The notes under the pieces: generated by a model | The model's input: only the letters and a program-made list of their open reading frames with translations | Databases searched by the model: none | What the model was told of the DNA's origin: nothing | In this document: piece by piece, positions 32,776 through 43,400 of the stretch | Numbering within the stretch: position 1 is the first letter of the stretch | Layout: each line of letters begins with the position of its first letter | Position numbers and translations under genes: made by a program | Origin: Mrakia gelida | Taxonomy: Eukaryota > Basidiomycota > Tremellomycetes > Cystofilobasidiales > Mrakiaceae | DNA length: 64,000 nucleotides | Direction: 5' to 3' | Assembly (NCBI GenBank): GCA_024345305.1 | Contig: BRON01000020.1 | Location: 124,001 to 188,000, forward strand

Positions 32776-35700
32776 ATGAGTCTAACTCACGACGCTACTC
32801 GAACGCTCTACTTCTCTGGGGAGCCACCCATCACGCCCGAGGAGATTCAACCTGTCCTTCAAGTTCTGAGCGTGAAGAAGGTCGCTGCCACCGGAGCCGC
32901 TGGATCGCCTGATAGATATCGGTGAGTGGTCTTGTCTCCTTCTCTTCTCAGTCTTCTCCCTCGTCCATGCTCTGGTACTTTCGGGGTGTGTAGAGAGAAG
33001 GAAGGGACGATGAAGCTGAGCTGATCGTTTTCGCCACCTCTCCTTCCTCCTTCCCCTTCCCTCCCCTTTGTCAGGTTGATCCTCTCGGATGGGAACCACT
33101 TTATGCAGTCTATGTTGGCTACTCAGCTGAACGATCACGTCGACTCTGGAGTTATCGATCGAAACTCGGTCATCAAGATCACAGGTTTCGCTCTCAACAA
33201 CGTTCAGCAAAGACGGTGAGCACATCTCCCTCTCCCTCCCTCCTCTTCCTCCCTTCCTCCTCCCCTTCCTTGTCTTCGTCGCCTCTTCCCCTCTCGAACT
33301 CCTTCTCCCCTGTACTCACCCTCTTCTCACTCTCGTCCTTCTCCTCGCCCCAGTCTCCTAATCGTTCTCGACGTCGAAGGAGTCGCCCAAGGAGGTGACA
33401 AGATCGGAGAGCCAAAGAACATCGACCATGCCACCAACCCAAACGACGATGCCGCCGCCGCAACTGCTCCAGCACCCGCTGCCGCTGCTGCTCCCAAGCC
33501 AGCTGCTGTCGCTCGAGGAGGATTCACCGGAGCTGGAGCTGCTCGAGGAGGAGCGAGTACGTCGGCAGCTCGAGGAGGAGCCACCGCTACTGCTAGAGGA
33601 GGACGCGGTGGAGCGAGTGGAGCGTCTTCAGGTCGAGGAGGAGGAGGAGATCATGGACCTCTTTACCCCATCGAGGGTCTGAGTCCTTACCAGAACAAGT
33701 GAGTTCATGCTTTCATTGGGTCGAGTCGTGTTTTGTTCGTGGCAGGAGGAGCTGTGAGCTTGGGAGGGAAGGAGACGCGAAGGACGCAGGAGCAAAAGGT
33801 CGAAGCTCACAATCTCGTTTCGTCTCGTCCCCTTCGTTCGTTCGTGCCCAGGTGGACCATCAAAGCTCGAGTCACCCAAAAGTCAGATGTCAAGGTCTGG
33901 TCCAACGCTCGAGGAGAGGGAAAGCTGTTCAGTGTCACTCTGATGGACGAGACGGTGAGCTCAATCGCATTCCTCCCTCCCTGCGTCCGTCCTTCCTTCG
34001 AAGCTCGAGCTGACCTCCTCCTCTCCTTCCTTCTTCGTGGCGATAGGGTGAGATCAAGGCTACTGGATTCAACGAGGCTGTCGAGAGTTTCTACGAGCTT
34101 CTCCAGGAGGGAAAGGTACGTCTCGTCTCTTCATCTCGTTTGCGTTGGTCGAACGAGCTCGAGAGCTCGAGAGAAACTGACGGACTTGGCTTCGTGTTTT
34201 CGCTGTGAACAGGTCTACTTCATCTCCAAGGCTCGAATCAACATCGCCAAGAAACAGTTCTCCACCGTCAACAACGATTACGAGATCACCTTCGATGGAA
34301 AGACTGAGATCGAGGCCGTGAGTCAACTTCGTTTCGTTTCGACCTTTGCTCGCTCGTCCTACTCGAGATGGAAGCTGATCCGGTCCTCGCTTTGTTCCAA
34401 CTCCAGGCCGAGGACGAGGGAGCCGTTCCTCAGATCAAGTTCAACTTCATCGAGCTGTCCGCGTTGGACCAGATGGAGAAGGATCAGACTTGTGGTGCGT
34501 CTTCGCTTTCCCTTTCTCCCTTCCTTCGCGTCGTGTCCCGCTATGCTCAGCGTCGAAGGCCTCCTACTGACCTCGACCGATCGTCTTTCGTTCGCTCAGA
34601 CGTTCTCGCCATCGTCAAGGACGTCAGCGAGATCTCGTCCATCACCGGGAAGGCTAGTCAGAGACCTGTTCGTCCATCTCCCTTTGGTCGCTCGTTTCGC
34701 CCTTTCGCACCTACTCGTCGCGTCGTTCGCCTTCGACCTGAAGCTGACTCTTTTTCTCTCCTCCTCCCTCAACGTGCTCCTCTTCCCTCAACTTATGCTT
34801 TCCTCTACAGATCACGAAACGAGAACTCACCATCGTCGATCGATCCGAGTTCTCCTGCCGTTTGACCCTCTGGGGAAAGACCGCTGAGAACTACAGCGCG
34901 ACGGATCAACCGGTCATCGCTTTCAAGGGAGTCAAGGTCGGAGACTTCGGAGGTGAGCATATCCGTTCTTCTCGTGTTACGTCGAGGTTTCGAAGGCCGA
35001 AGGCCGAAGAACGCGTCGACGTCGAACGAACGCTGATCTTCGACCTGTCCTTTCGACGCGTCTTTTTCTAGGTCGAACTCTCTCCATGTTCAGCTCGAGT
35101 TCGATGACTGTCAGCCCCGACATTCCTGAAGCTCACTCTCTCCGAGGATGGTACGTTTCCTCCCCTCGCGACCCTTTCTCCTCACGGCTCGAACGTGAAC
35201 CGGAACTAACCTCAATCTCCCTTCCTCTCCTTTTCCCTGCCCCTCTCCGATATCCTCGCTCACAGGTACGACTCCCAAGGTGACTCCAAGACCTTCCGAT
35301 CTCACTCGAACGGAGCCGGAGCTGGAGGATCAGGAGGAGGCAACTTCAAGGCCGACACGTTCAAGACGATCGGAGAGATCAAGGACGAGAACATCGGAAT
35401 GAACGACACTACCGACTGGTTCTCTCTCAAGGCGACGGCTATCTTCATCAAGAGCGAGAGCATGAGCTATCCTGCTTGTTCGACGGAGGGATGCAACAAG
35501 AAGGTTGTTGAGGATGGAGGGCAGTGGAGGTGTGAGAAGTGTCAGAAGAGTTGGGATGAGCCGAATTGGAGGTGAGTAGCTTTCTCTCCTTCGAGGGCTA
35601 CCGTGGGGAAGAGGGAACGTTGAGGTGGAGCTGCGATGTCGAAGACGGACGGCGGGAAGATCGACGAGACTCGAAACCTGACGCGTCCCCTCGCTTCTCT

Positions 35701-36216
35701 GCGTTCTTCTCGTTCTCTCCCAGGTACATCCTCTCCATCTCGGTTCTCGATCACTCAGGTCAGATGTGGCTTACCGGATTCAACGACATCGGAGAGCTCC
35801 TTCTCGGAGTCAACGCTAACGAGATGAAGAGGCTTTCGGTTCGTTCTTGCTCCCTCCCTCGTCCCTCCTCCCCTCTCCTTTCCCTCCCTTCATCTCGCTC
35901 ATCTCCTTCCTTTCCTCGCTTTTCTCAGGACGAAGACGTCGACGAAGCCAAAGCTCTCGTTCTCAAAGCCTCAGGACAGACCTTCAACTTCAACTGCTCC
36001 GGAAAGATGGATACGTTCCAGGTTCGTCGCTCTCGCTTCGCTTCTCGTCGTCGTCGCCTCGAGCTGACTTTGCCCGTCTCTTCGTCCTTTCGTTCGGCAC
36101 TTTCGCAGGAACAATCCCGAGCTCGATTCTCCATCAAACGGGCTGCTCAGGTTGACTTCGCTTCGGGTGCGAAGGCGCTGGCGGAGAAGATCAGGGCGTA
36201 CGGGATGGCTTGCTAG
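32776..36216 (+). CDS. RFA1: Replication protein A large subunit (RPA70/Rfa1)
   Basis: Rfa1 is the main single-strand-DNA-binding subunit of the nuclear RPA trimer used in replication, repair and checkpoint signalling. About 13 exons give some 620 residues, the family length. The order is: an N-terminal OB fold (RYRLILSDGNHFMQSMLATQ); an Ala/Gly/Arg-rich linker near 33440-33640; DBD-A beginning LYPIEGLSPYQNKWTIKARV and containing LFSVTLMDETGEIKATGFN and KVYFISKARINIAKKQF; DBD-B (DVLAIVKDVSEISSITGKAS, RELTIVDRSEFSCRLTLWG); and DBD-C with the zinc ribbon CSTEGCNKKV...CEKCQ, then LDHSGQMWLTGFNDIGE. The protein ends KIRAYGMAC. Start and stop are unambiguous. Two neighbouring introns near 34990-35060 each carry an ACGCGTC. 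Confidence 0.97.
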
Positions 36217-36772
36217 GTGATTTTCGACGCGTTTTCTCTCTTCGTTACGTTCTTCGTTCGTTTCGTTTCCTTCTTGGTTTGGTTGTTAGCTTTCTTCTGT
36301 TCGTTTACGAGTTACCCCTGTTCTTCTTTTCATTCTCTTTCGGTGCCGATGCGATGCCTCTCTCTCGTCCTCGTTCGCTGCTGTTCAAGCAAGAGCAAGA
36401 CGGATCGAGCTTCCTCTCTCTCTCGTGCTCGAAAGCTGGCAGATTCGTTTCGAGAAGAGGGTGTGAGAGGATACTAATTCTAAACAACATATGCTGACTG
36501 ATCTACCTGCGACTAGACTACTCCCCATCCAAATCCTCCTGCGAAGCAACAAACGAGCCTTCCTCCTGCGAACGACGACGACGACTGACGAACGACGAGT
36601 GATGACCGAGCGAGACACGATGAGATCCGATGTAGACTACGAGTGTTCGAAGAAAAAATCGGAGCGAAAGAAAGGACCAAGTCAATTCGAGCGGAGACGA
36701 AGAAAAACGACGAGCCGAAGCCCCAGACGACGCGTCTCGAAAGAAAACTCACTCATCCCTCTCTCCTCCTCT
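36217..36772. other. Convergent spacer (RFA1 and the helical-repeat gene)
   Basis: About 556 bases between two convergent stops. The RFA1 side is strikingly T-rich (TTCGTTTCG-like repeats), typical of 3'UTR. A GACGCGTC lies near 36731. No gene is seen. Confidence 0.5.
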
Positions 36773-39700
36773 CTAAATCGGCGGCATCGTCTCCCTCTCC
36801 TCCCAAGCCTTCGGCTGCTCCTGAACCTTCATCCCGTACTCCCTCTCGGCCTTCCTCTCCCACCTCTGCCTCCCCTCCGAAGGCAACATCCTCTTCAACC
36901 TCGACTCGATCGGTTCCCCATCATCCATCGCCGTTCTAGCCCATCCTCCCATGACCCCCCTACCCAAATGAGGCAACCGTTTCCCATCCGGTCCCTTGGC
37001 GTTGTACACCCTCTCCGGTTCCCCCCAAGGCGACTTCTCCCACGCGTCCGGATTCGGATTCGCCTCTATCCCTCGCTCCCAGAGCTGGCGATGGCGAAGC
37101 TTCCCTCGTTTGAAGTAGACTGTCTGCATCATGGATTTGGCGTAGTCTCCGAGAACGACCTTGGCGTTGGCCATCATCTCTTCGAAGAGTTGAGAGATCT
37201 CGGTTTCCTTGTTGTTCTGAGCGGTTCGGATGAGTCGAACGTAGACCTCGGTGTTGGTGGGAGGGACGATGGATCCTCGTTTTCGAACGATCTCCGAGAG
37301 GGTGACTTCGCCGAGGTAGCCTCGACCGCGACGACCGGAGGTGGTGGCGAGGCTGCCGGAGGACAACGAGGCTGGGTCGGCTTCCTCCTCCCCTGGAGGG
37401 AGAGGTTCGATGGGACCGAGGAGGGAGCGTCCGTCGAGTCGTCGAGGAGGCATGTTGATTTGGATCCCTCCTTCCTTCTCCATCGTTTGGAGTCCGGAGA
37501 TGGCGAGTTCGGGGTGGTTGTTTCGAACGAATCCTTCGAGGACGAGGCACCAGTCGAAAGAGTCGGTGTGGATCTTCCGATCGACCATGTCCTTGAGGAT
37601 GCTCATCGCTTGACCGGGGTGGTGGACGGAGAAGGCGTGGATCCAGACGTTGAAGTTGGAGCGGGTGGGGAGGAGAGGTGGAGGGAGGTGGAAGGGAGTG
37701 GGAGGAGCTGTCCAAGGGGTGATGGGGACGGGAGGGGAGGAGGGGGTAGAGAGCGAGAGGGAGAGGTCGGATTGAAGGGCGACGGAGGTGGGTTCGGTGG
37801 GAGGGGATGTGGTAGTGGTGGTGGTGAGTTGGGAAGAGGAGGAGTCCGAGATGTCGAGGATGCGCGGGGAGTCGATGGCTTCGTGGGAGGTGGACGGGAG
37901 TGCGAGAGAGGTGATTCCTGGGATGGAGAGACGAGGAGTCGAATCCTGCATCGGCGACGAACGCGTCAGATCCCTCGTCGCACAGTTCTCCAAGAACGAG
38001 ACGTAGTCCTCCTCCAGTAGCGTCTGCTCTTGGCCGTTCATAGCAGCGATCGCGCTGAGAGCTATAGCGATCATCGACGGCGACGGCACCTGCTTCCTCC
38101 TGATCCCCGTCAACGCGTCTCCCACCACGTCCTCTCCCAACCCAACATCCTCCTGCGTGCTCGTCTGAAGCCTCCTCCACTCGTCCCATCTCGGCCCCGT
38201 AGGGAGTCCGACCCAAATGTAACGACTCGAGTAGAGTCGAAGAGCTCCTTCGCTATCTCCCCCTTGGAGAAGACGAATCATCTCCGCTCGAATCCAAATC
38301 GACTCGTCTCCGATCACCTTCGAGATCTGAGTGATTCCGCTGACCCGGCGATGCATGAGTCCGAGGAGATTGTAGCGGGGAGGTTGGAGGAGGTAGAGGG
38401 ATCGAAGGACGAGGGAGAGGGTGACGGCGGTGGGTCGGGAGTTGGGGAGGAAAAGGTCTCGAATGGCTTTGGGGAGTTCCTCTCGAGTGGGTGCCTCGAT
38501 CCTTTGAACCGGGTCCTTGCGCATTGGAAGAGCACGACGCCTATCCGAAGTATCGTTGAGGTAGTCCTCCGTCCTCCACTGGGCGAGAGCTCGGTAGTAG
38601 GGATGGGTCCTCCCCCAGTAGAAGTAGATTTGGCCGAGGACGCTGTGGTAGAGCTCTTGAGGGATGGGAGGACGCGACCGCTTCTTCCCTCCGACGGTTT
38701 CTTGAACGGAGGTGTAGGTGGTTCGAACGCGAGCGAGGGCTGCGACGGCTTCGTGGAAGTGACCTGACTTGAGGAGAGTGTCGATGACCTTGACGGCGAG
38801 AGCGTTCCGATCCGGATTCGACGTCGACCATCCCGAGGCGAGAGCGACGGCTTCCAAGACGTCCATGGCCTTCTCTGGAGGACCGAACCGGACGATGTGA
38901 GGGAGCAACCGTTGAGCGAAGAAGGCAGCGTAGCGCTTCTCTCCGAAGAGGACGACAATCCTGCTGAGGTGTTCGAGGTGGGTCTCGAACTGAAGAAGGA
39001 GTTCGCACAACCTCGTGTTCTGCTGAGCGAACAGCGACGTGAGGTAGGCTCTCTCCTCTCCTGCGAACGGGGGGACCAAGGAGTACCAGTGGATGAACCA
39101 TTCCAACCTCTCGGCGTCCGTTTCCAGTTCCGACGAGGTGAGGGAGTTGACGGCTGCTGAGACGTAGATGTGGGATTCGAGAGCTCCGGCTCCTCGTTCG
39201 TGAAGACGGATGAGTTGACGACGAGCTTCCTTCCAGTTCTTCTGCCGAACTGCTGCTGCGAGGGTTGAGCAAGGGAGGGTTCGAGGATCCTGCCAGGAGG
39301 AGAGGTCCGAGGAGGTTCCTGCTTGTCCTGATTTCCACTCTGTTGCGACGACGGGGAGGGAGCGTTCGGCGTCGAGGTACTCGTCGGTTTCCTCTTCGAA
39401 GAGGAGGAGTTTGGAGGAGGACGCGATGGAGGAAGGGTCGACGGGTTTGGGTTTGGGTTTCCGAGGAGTGAGGCGGAGAGGTGGGGGTGCTCGAGGTGCG
39501 CGAGAGATGTGGGAGGAGAAAGGGGAGGCGCCGAAGGGGGACGAGGAGGACGAGGGAGGAGGGAGGGAGGGAGGAGTTCCGTACGCTGAGGAGGAGGATG
39601 AGAAGGAGTTGAGAGGAGGTGGTGGTGCGAAGGAGGAAGGTCGGAGGGGATTTGAAGAGGAAGATGATTCTGATCTATCCATGAGGGAGGGAGGTGGTGG

Positions 39701-39859
39701 AGAGGAAGAGGAGGGAGCGCTGGAGGTGAACGTCCGACGAGGGAGGGAGGAGGTCGAGGAGGAGGAAGGTCCTGGTCGTTGGTGATGAGAGTTCGACTGC
39801 TTCCCTATCGAGGATGCGACTGTCCTGTAGACGTTGGAGGAAGGAGATCGAGTAGCCAT
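36773..39859 (-). CDS. Putative mitochondrial helical-repeat (PPR-like) protein, single exon
   Basis: One uninterrupted frame of 1028 codons, in contrast to every multi-exon neighbour. The N-terminus (MATRSPSSNVYRTVASSIGK) is basic and hydroxylated like a mitochondrial presequence and runs into about 130 Ser/Pro-rich residues. From about residue 180 the protein is helical with spaced helix pairs resembling PPR/TPR repeats: NWKEARRQLIRLHERG, NALAVKVIDTLLKSGHFHEA, FNVWIHAFSVHHPGQAMSIL, SFDWCLVLEGFVRNNHPELA, TEVYVRLIRTAQNNKETEIS. The last stretch is Arg/Lys-rich. PPR proteins act in organelle RNA metabolism, and yeast Cia84 acts in complex I assembly. A mitochondrial RNA or assembly role is therefore inference, and I cannot assign an orthologue. 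A CAG acceptor immediately before the ATG suggests a 5'UTR intron. Confidence 0.85.
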   Translation of the reverse strand: MATRSPSSNVYRTVASSIGKQSNSHHQRPGPSSSSTSSLPRRTFTSSAPSSSSPPPPSLMDRSESSSSSNPLRPSSFAPPPPLNSFSSSSSAYGTPPSLPPPSSSSSPFGASPFSSHISRAPRAPPPLRLTPRKPKPKPVDPSSIASSSKLLLFEEETDEYLDAERSLPVVATEWKSGQAGTSSDLSSWQDPRTLPCSTLAAAVRQKNWKEARRQLIRLHERGAGALESHIYVSAAVNSLTSSELETDAERLEWFIHWYSLVPPFAGEERAYLTSLFAQQNTRLCELLLQFETHLEHLSRIVVLFGEKRYAAFFAQRLLPHIVRFGPPEKAMDVLEAVALASGWSTSNPDRNALAVKVIDTLLKSGHFHEAVAALARVRTTYTSVQETVGGKKRSRPPIPQELYHSVLGQIYFYWGRTHPYYRALAQWRTEDYLNDTSDRRRALPMRKDPVQRIEAPTREELPKAIRDLFLPNSRPTAVTLSLVLRSLYLLQPPRYNLLGLMHRRVSGITQISKVIGDESIWIRAEMIRLLQGGDSEGALRLYSSRYIWVGLPTGPRWDEWRRLQTSTQEDVGLGEDVVGDALTGIRRKQVPSPSMIAIALSAIAAMNGQEQTLLEEDYVSFLENCATRDLTRSSPMQDSTPRLSIPGITSLALPSTSHEAIDSPRILDISDSSSSQLTTTTTTSPPTEPTSVALQSDLSLSLSTPSSPPVPITPWTAPPTPFHLPPPLLPTRSNFNVWIHAFSVHHPGQAMSILKDMVDRKIHTDSFDWCLVLEGFVRNNHPELAISGLQTMEKEGGIQINMPPRRLDGRSLLGPIEPLPPGEEEADPASLSSGSLATTSGRRGRGYLGEVTLSEIVRKRGSIVPPTNTEVYVRLIRTAQNNKETEISQLFEEMMANAKVVLGDYAKSMMQTVYFKRGKLRHRQLWERGIEANPNPDAWEKSPWGEPERVYNAKGPDGKRLPHLGRGVMGGWARTAMDDGEPIESRLKRMLPSEGRQRWERKAEREYGMKVQEQPKAWEERETMPPI

Positions 39860-40424
39860 CCTGGGCTGGAAGGAGAGTAGAAAGACGAGATGGAAGAGAG
39901 GAAAGGAAAGGAAGGAAGGAAAGGAAAAGGTCAGCTCGACGTTCGTTCCGACTTTCCCTTCCCTCGTTGGTCATCCCTTCAGAGAGGTCTCCTGAACGGT
40001 TCTACAGAGCGAGAAGAGACGGAAACACTCACGAGAAGTCCCTTGTATCTATAGCGAGAAGAGAAGGGTGAAAATCTGCAGAGACACGAGCTGGACGACG
40101 ACGGTCCTCCTTTGAGTCGAGATCTGAGGAAAGGAAGGGCAAAAGAAGGTGAGCTCTCTCTCGCTTGCTCGTTGTCGTCCAAGCTTCTCGTAGAGAAAGG
40201 GACTAACCTCTGATGACTGCGCACTCCTTGGCCTGGGGGGTATCGGAACCGAGAAAGGAGAGAAGGAAGAGAGAAAGGGAAGGGAGATCAAGTTGAAGGA
40301 GAAAGAAAAGTCGAGCTCGAGCTCTCGTTCCGAAATCGCGAGGCCGACGAGCTCGCTCTCACTCCTTCGCCACCTCCCCTCAACGACCAACTCGAGAGAG
40401 AAAATCTTCTCCTTCCTCTCAACC
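39860..40424. promoter_or_regulatory. Divergent promoter with splice-like blocks on the minus strand
   Basis: About 565 bases between the helical-repeat gene (-) and the SNF2 gene (+). On the minus strand it holds a series of good splice signals: an acceptor at about 40231, a donor GTTAGT at about 40205, an acceptor at about 40126, a donor GTGAGT at about 40034 and an acceptor at about 40002. Joined, these blocks give an open frame ending at a TGA near 39979 (includes AKECAVIRDLDSKEDRRRPA). They may be spliced 5'UTR of the helical-repeat gene or a small unrecognised gene lacking a visible first exon. Confidence 0.4.
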
Positions 40425-43400
40425 ATGGACCTGGAAGATCCCATCTTTTCTCTCTCAGAAATCCACTCTCCCCCTCCTCTTCACCCTTCCGCGAACGAGA
40501 TTCGAGAGCGACGGCAGACTCCCTCCTCTCCTGGCCCTTCTCCTACGAAACGAGCTCGGCTGGACGCTTCTTCCTCGTTCACAATCGAACAAGAAGGAGT
40601 GGGATTGGAAGGGAGTAGTAGTCGGTCAACGAGTGGTTGGTTAAGAAGGGTTCCTCCTGGGGTGCTGTCCTTGAAGCAAGGGCAGGAGGAGGAGGTCGAC
40701 ATGGTGAGCTCGACTCGTTCTCGTTCAACTCGTTCTCTCTCTCTTCTTCTCTCACCCCTTCCTTGCTTCTATATACAGGTGAATCTCGCCATCCTCGACT
40801 ACGACTCTTCTCCTATCCCTCCTCACTACGTTCCAGCAGGAACGATGGTTCTCCCTCCCTCGCCGTCTTCGTTCTCGCCACCTCTCCCGCTTCCCTCCTC
40901 CTCCCTCGAGCTCAACACCTCCTCAACGACGTCGGCTCTCTCTCTCCTTCAACAACTCCAATCCCTCGGCCTCGTCCACTTCACTCAAACCCCTCATCAC
41001 GACGACTCGGACAATATCGTCGCCCTTCGAGTTTATCTCGTCCCAGAAGGAAGAACCAAGGGCAAGAAGAAGGCTCTCCCAAAGAAGGACGTCAAGAGGA
41101 GGGCTGAGATGATCGTTCAACTTCTCAAAGCTCTCACAAGTGATCAGTCGTCCTGGGATGGGATAGGAACAGCGATGGAGGAAAGAACACCTGTTCTTGA
41201 ACCGAAGATGACCTTGGTGAGTTCGACTCTACAGTTTGTCGACCACGCGACGCGACTGTCTTTCGACGCTCATCATGCTTCGACTTCTGCCTCCCGCAGG
41301 ATCATCGCTCTCTCTCCGAGATCTACTCTTCCCTCCCCTCACCAACCCCCTCCCTCGACAACGTCCGAACATCCTCCCACGCTCTCGCCTTTCTCGATCA
41401 CGTCCTCTCGCCGACCTGGGAGGGTCCGGACGGTCTGGCGAACGAGACGAAGCTTCATGACTACCAAGTCGTACGTCTCGACTTCATCTCACCTCATAGC
41501 TCAACCTACCACTGACTTGCTTCTCCAACCTCTGCTCGAAACCCCACAGCGAACGGTCCAACAGCTCCTCATCCAAGAACTCGCTCCCGCTTCGATCATC
41601 TCCCCCTCCTACCTTCCTCTTCTCGACGTCTTCGACAACCTCTACTACCTCTCTCCCTCCACCGGACTCATCACTCGAGACCCGCCTCGGTTCGAAGCTC
41701 CACGAGGAGGGATCCTGTGCGAGGAGATGGGAGCTGGTTCGTCCCTTTCTCGTTCCGCTCAGTCGCGTCGAAACGATCTTCGTCGCTGCTTGACTGACGC
41801 TTCTCCTCATTCCTCCTCTTTCTTTTCCTCCTTCGAACCAAAATTGTGCAACAGGCAAAACTCTTCAAACCCTCTCTCTAATCCTCTCCACACTCTCCCA
41901 ACTCCCCTCCCCTCCTCTCTCTCTCCCAGCACACACCCAAACCCAGACCCAACCTCCCCCCTCTTCCTCTTCCTCCCCTCCTCTTCACCAAGGCGTCCAA
42001 CCCCTCTCCGACATCTGCCACCACGTCCTCCGAACCCACCCTCTCTGCGCTCGCCACCCTCTCGAGATCGACCGTCTTGAGCGCGAGGAGGGAGGAGTCT
42101 GGTCGATCCTTAAGAGGAAGGAACATGAGAAACGAGCGGCTTGGTACTTTATTGAAGGAGGGGGGACGGGCACCGAAGTTGCTAAGGAGAACTTGGGGAT
42201 GGGGGTGGGTGGTTCGAGAGGGAGGAGAGGGAGCAAGGTCGCGCCGTTGGGGGAGGAGGGAGTGGGGAGTGGGAGCGAGGGAGGGAGGAACGGGAGGAAG
42301 AGGAGGAAGGTTTGGTTGGGCTGGGGGACGTTGGTTACGGTGCCGGATCGTGAGTCGTGCGCTGGACGGCCTTTCGGGGTATCCAAGGCTGACTTAATGC
42401 GCTCTCGTTCGACAGATCTACTGCAGCAGTGGGAGGCGATGATTACTCAACGTTCGTGCGCGTCTCGTTCTCGTCGCCTTCGCCTTCGATCCGACTGAAG
42501 TCATCCTTCCTTTTCGCCTTCGACTCAACAGATCTCCAACCCAACGCTCTCCGAAAACTCATCGTTCGAGCAGGAGATCAGCTGTCTGATAGCGAGACGC
42601 TGGCTTGCGACTACGATGTACGTTTCTCTTCTTCTCGTCTCGTGCTCGTCTTCCTCGACGCATTCGATCATCTTAACCTTTTAACCTTCCTATCTCCTAC
42701 TCGTCTTCCTTTACACAGCTCGTCCTGATGTCACATTCAAGGTTCGGAGCCGAGGACGCGTTCAAGGATCCTGATTCGAACGCGAGCTTCGTCCCTCGTC
42801 AGTGTCGATGCGTGAGTCGCGAGCGAACTCGGCCTTTCTCTCTCTCGAGGACGTGAGGGCTAAACGGTCTTGTTGTTGGCTTGTACAGACCATCCCCGAC
42901 GGAGGTAACAAGGTCCTCTGTCGATGCGCCAAACCTCATGGGCCGAGTCCCTTGCTTGGTCTTCACTGGAAGCGTTTGGTCGTTGATGAGGGACAGTGAG
43001 TCGCGCTCGTTTCTCTTTTCTGTTCCTCTCAGACGATCACCTGCTTACGGACCGTCTCACGTTCTTTCAGAGTCGCCTCAGGCCGATGGACGATGCTCGT
43101 CGGACTCGCTCGAGCTCTCAGCGTCGAGCGCATCTGGGTCGTCAGCGGAACTCCAACTCCAAACCTCGTCTCCCGAGCCGATCCCATCTCCAACCCTTAC
43201 CCAACCCCTTCAACTTCAGCATCCCCTCCCTCTTCGAACCTCAACTACGTCCCCTCCCCACCGATCTCACCCTCCGTCCCCTCCTCCTTGTCGTCGTCAG
43301 CCACCCCGTCGACGATCATCAACGACCTCTCCCTCGTTTCATCCAAGAAGAGGAAAGCCCTCCTTCGGAAGAAGGCTTCTCTATCCTCTCTACCACTGAA

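Noticed and set aside
42080..42360. Frameshift in the SNF2 gene after the Walker A exon
   Set aside because: A recount of the frame from GAGKTLQTLSLI through HQGVQPLSDICHHV shows continuous reading; the first impression came from a shadow frame.
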